Part shown: piece after piece, positions 55,773 to 56,172 of the stretch | Position numbering within the stretch: position 1 is the first letter of the stretch | How the letters are laid out: every line of letters begins with the position of its first letter | Assembly: GCA_032718475.1 (NCBI GenBank) | Contig: JAUCBJ010001310.1 | Location: 1-56,172, forward strand | From: Nemertoderma westbladi | Lineage: Eukaryota > Xenacoelomorpha > Nemertodermatida > Nemertodermatidae | Direction of reading: 5' to 3' | DNA length: 56,172 bases | The notes under the pieces: model-generated | Database searches by the model: none | What the model was told of the DNA's origin: nothing | Seen by the model: only the letters and a program-made list of their open reading frames with translations | Made by a program: the position numbers and the translations under genes

Positions 55773-56172
55773 TAGTAGGCCTGTCTGATGTACAACACTG
55801 TAATACTACCTGCTCGTGGGTTCCGGATTCCCTGCTATTTATTAAAATAGTTGGGTTGGAGTTACTTTCGTCAGCCTGTCTGCACTGCACTCCCGCAGTT
55901 CAGTTCAGTTGAGCAGTTGATCTTTGTGTCGTCGTGAGAAAGGAAATCTACCGTATCCGTGTATCCGTACAGCTTTCAGGCTTTATGCCCTTAATTCAGC
56001 AGATGTAGATGTGTAGGCGTAGGGCCAGCCAGGCCATACACAGCAACATACAGACATCTGGACATATTCAGTCAGCTACAGAGCTGGTACTGTGGTAGCT
56101 CAGTCTGTCAGTACCAGACTGCCAGAGTACTGCAGTACAGCAGTAGGTACGCCTACGCGGAAATGATTGATT
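55773..56172 (-). other. Upstream region of the CHIC gene
   Basis: Promoter and 5' UTR are expected here, but no TATA box or other element is clear. The distal part is CAGTAC/CAGCAT low-complexity sequence like that at 32200-32600. Confidence 0.35.

Overview
This is animal (metazoan) nuclear DNA, probably from a marine invertebrate. The support is CHIC and K-Cl cotransporter genes, large AT-rich spacers, several non-LTR retrotransposon types, terminal-inverted-repeat (TIR) DNA transposons and abundant microsatellites. The species cannot be read from the sequence. The only unusual compositional marker is a strong excess of the palindromic octamers TAGGCCTA and TACCGGTA outside genes.

Three host protein genes are convincing, and each is one uninterrupted reading frame with its start fixed by an upstream in-frame stop. 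They are a KCC-type K-Cl cotransporter (7899-10967, +), a mitochondrial branched-chain alpha-ketoacid dehydrogenase kinase (47464-48795, +) and a CHIC-family cysteine-rich palmitoyl-type protein (55245-55772, -). All three families are multi-exon in vertebrates, so three single-exon members in 56 kb is notable. One host RNA gene is visible: tRNA-Gly(CCC) at 24604-24675 (-) with its T-run terminator. The three proteins do not form an obvious pathway (plasma-membrane ion transport, mitochondrial amino-acid catabolism, membrane trafficking).

Most of the rest is mobile DNA. 1-7550: TIR elements with internal hairpins. 14202-14819, 23555-24464 and 31207-31506: short TIR elements with long G/C homopolymers inside their inverted repeats. 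18103-21636: an RTE-like LINE with a 12-bp target duplication, broken by frameshifts. 25131-26035: a decayed tandem array of about 160-bp units. 26113-26475: a LINE fragment holding a SINE-sized insert. 26952-32042: a pair of about 53-bp inverted repeats enclosing a 5'-truncated LINE with an open reverse transcriptase frame.

The centrepiece is 33081-44656. A non-autonomous hAT element (copy A) with an 8-bp duplication lies next to a second copy (B), also with a perfect 8-bp duplication. Copy B was split by a near full-length CR1 LINE (6-bp duplication). The CR1 was in turn split inside its ORF2 by a 4.6-kb DNA transposon with a 4-bp duplication, long TIRs carrying palindromic CGACATGTCG sites, and an intact 873-residue transposase-like frame. 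The order of insertion can be read directly from the junctions.

44649-47463 holds short hairpin elements, some directly upstream of the kinase gene. 51324-52072 is a 32-bp minisatellite. The remaining spacers are AT-rich and show nothing I can name.
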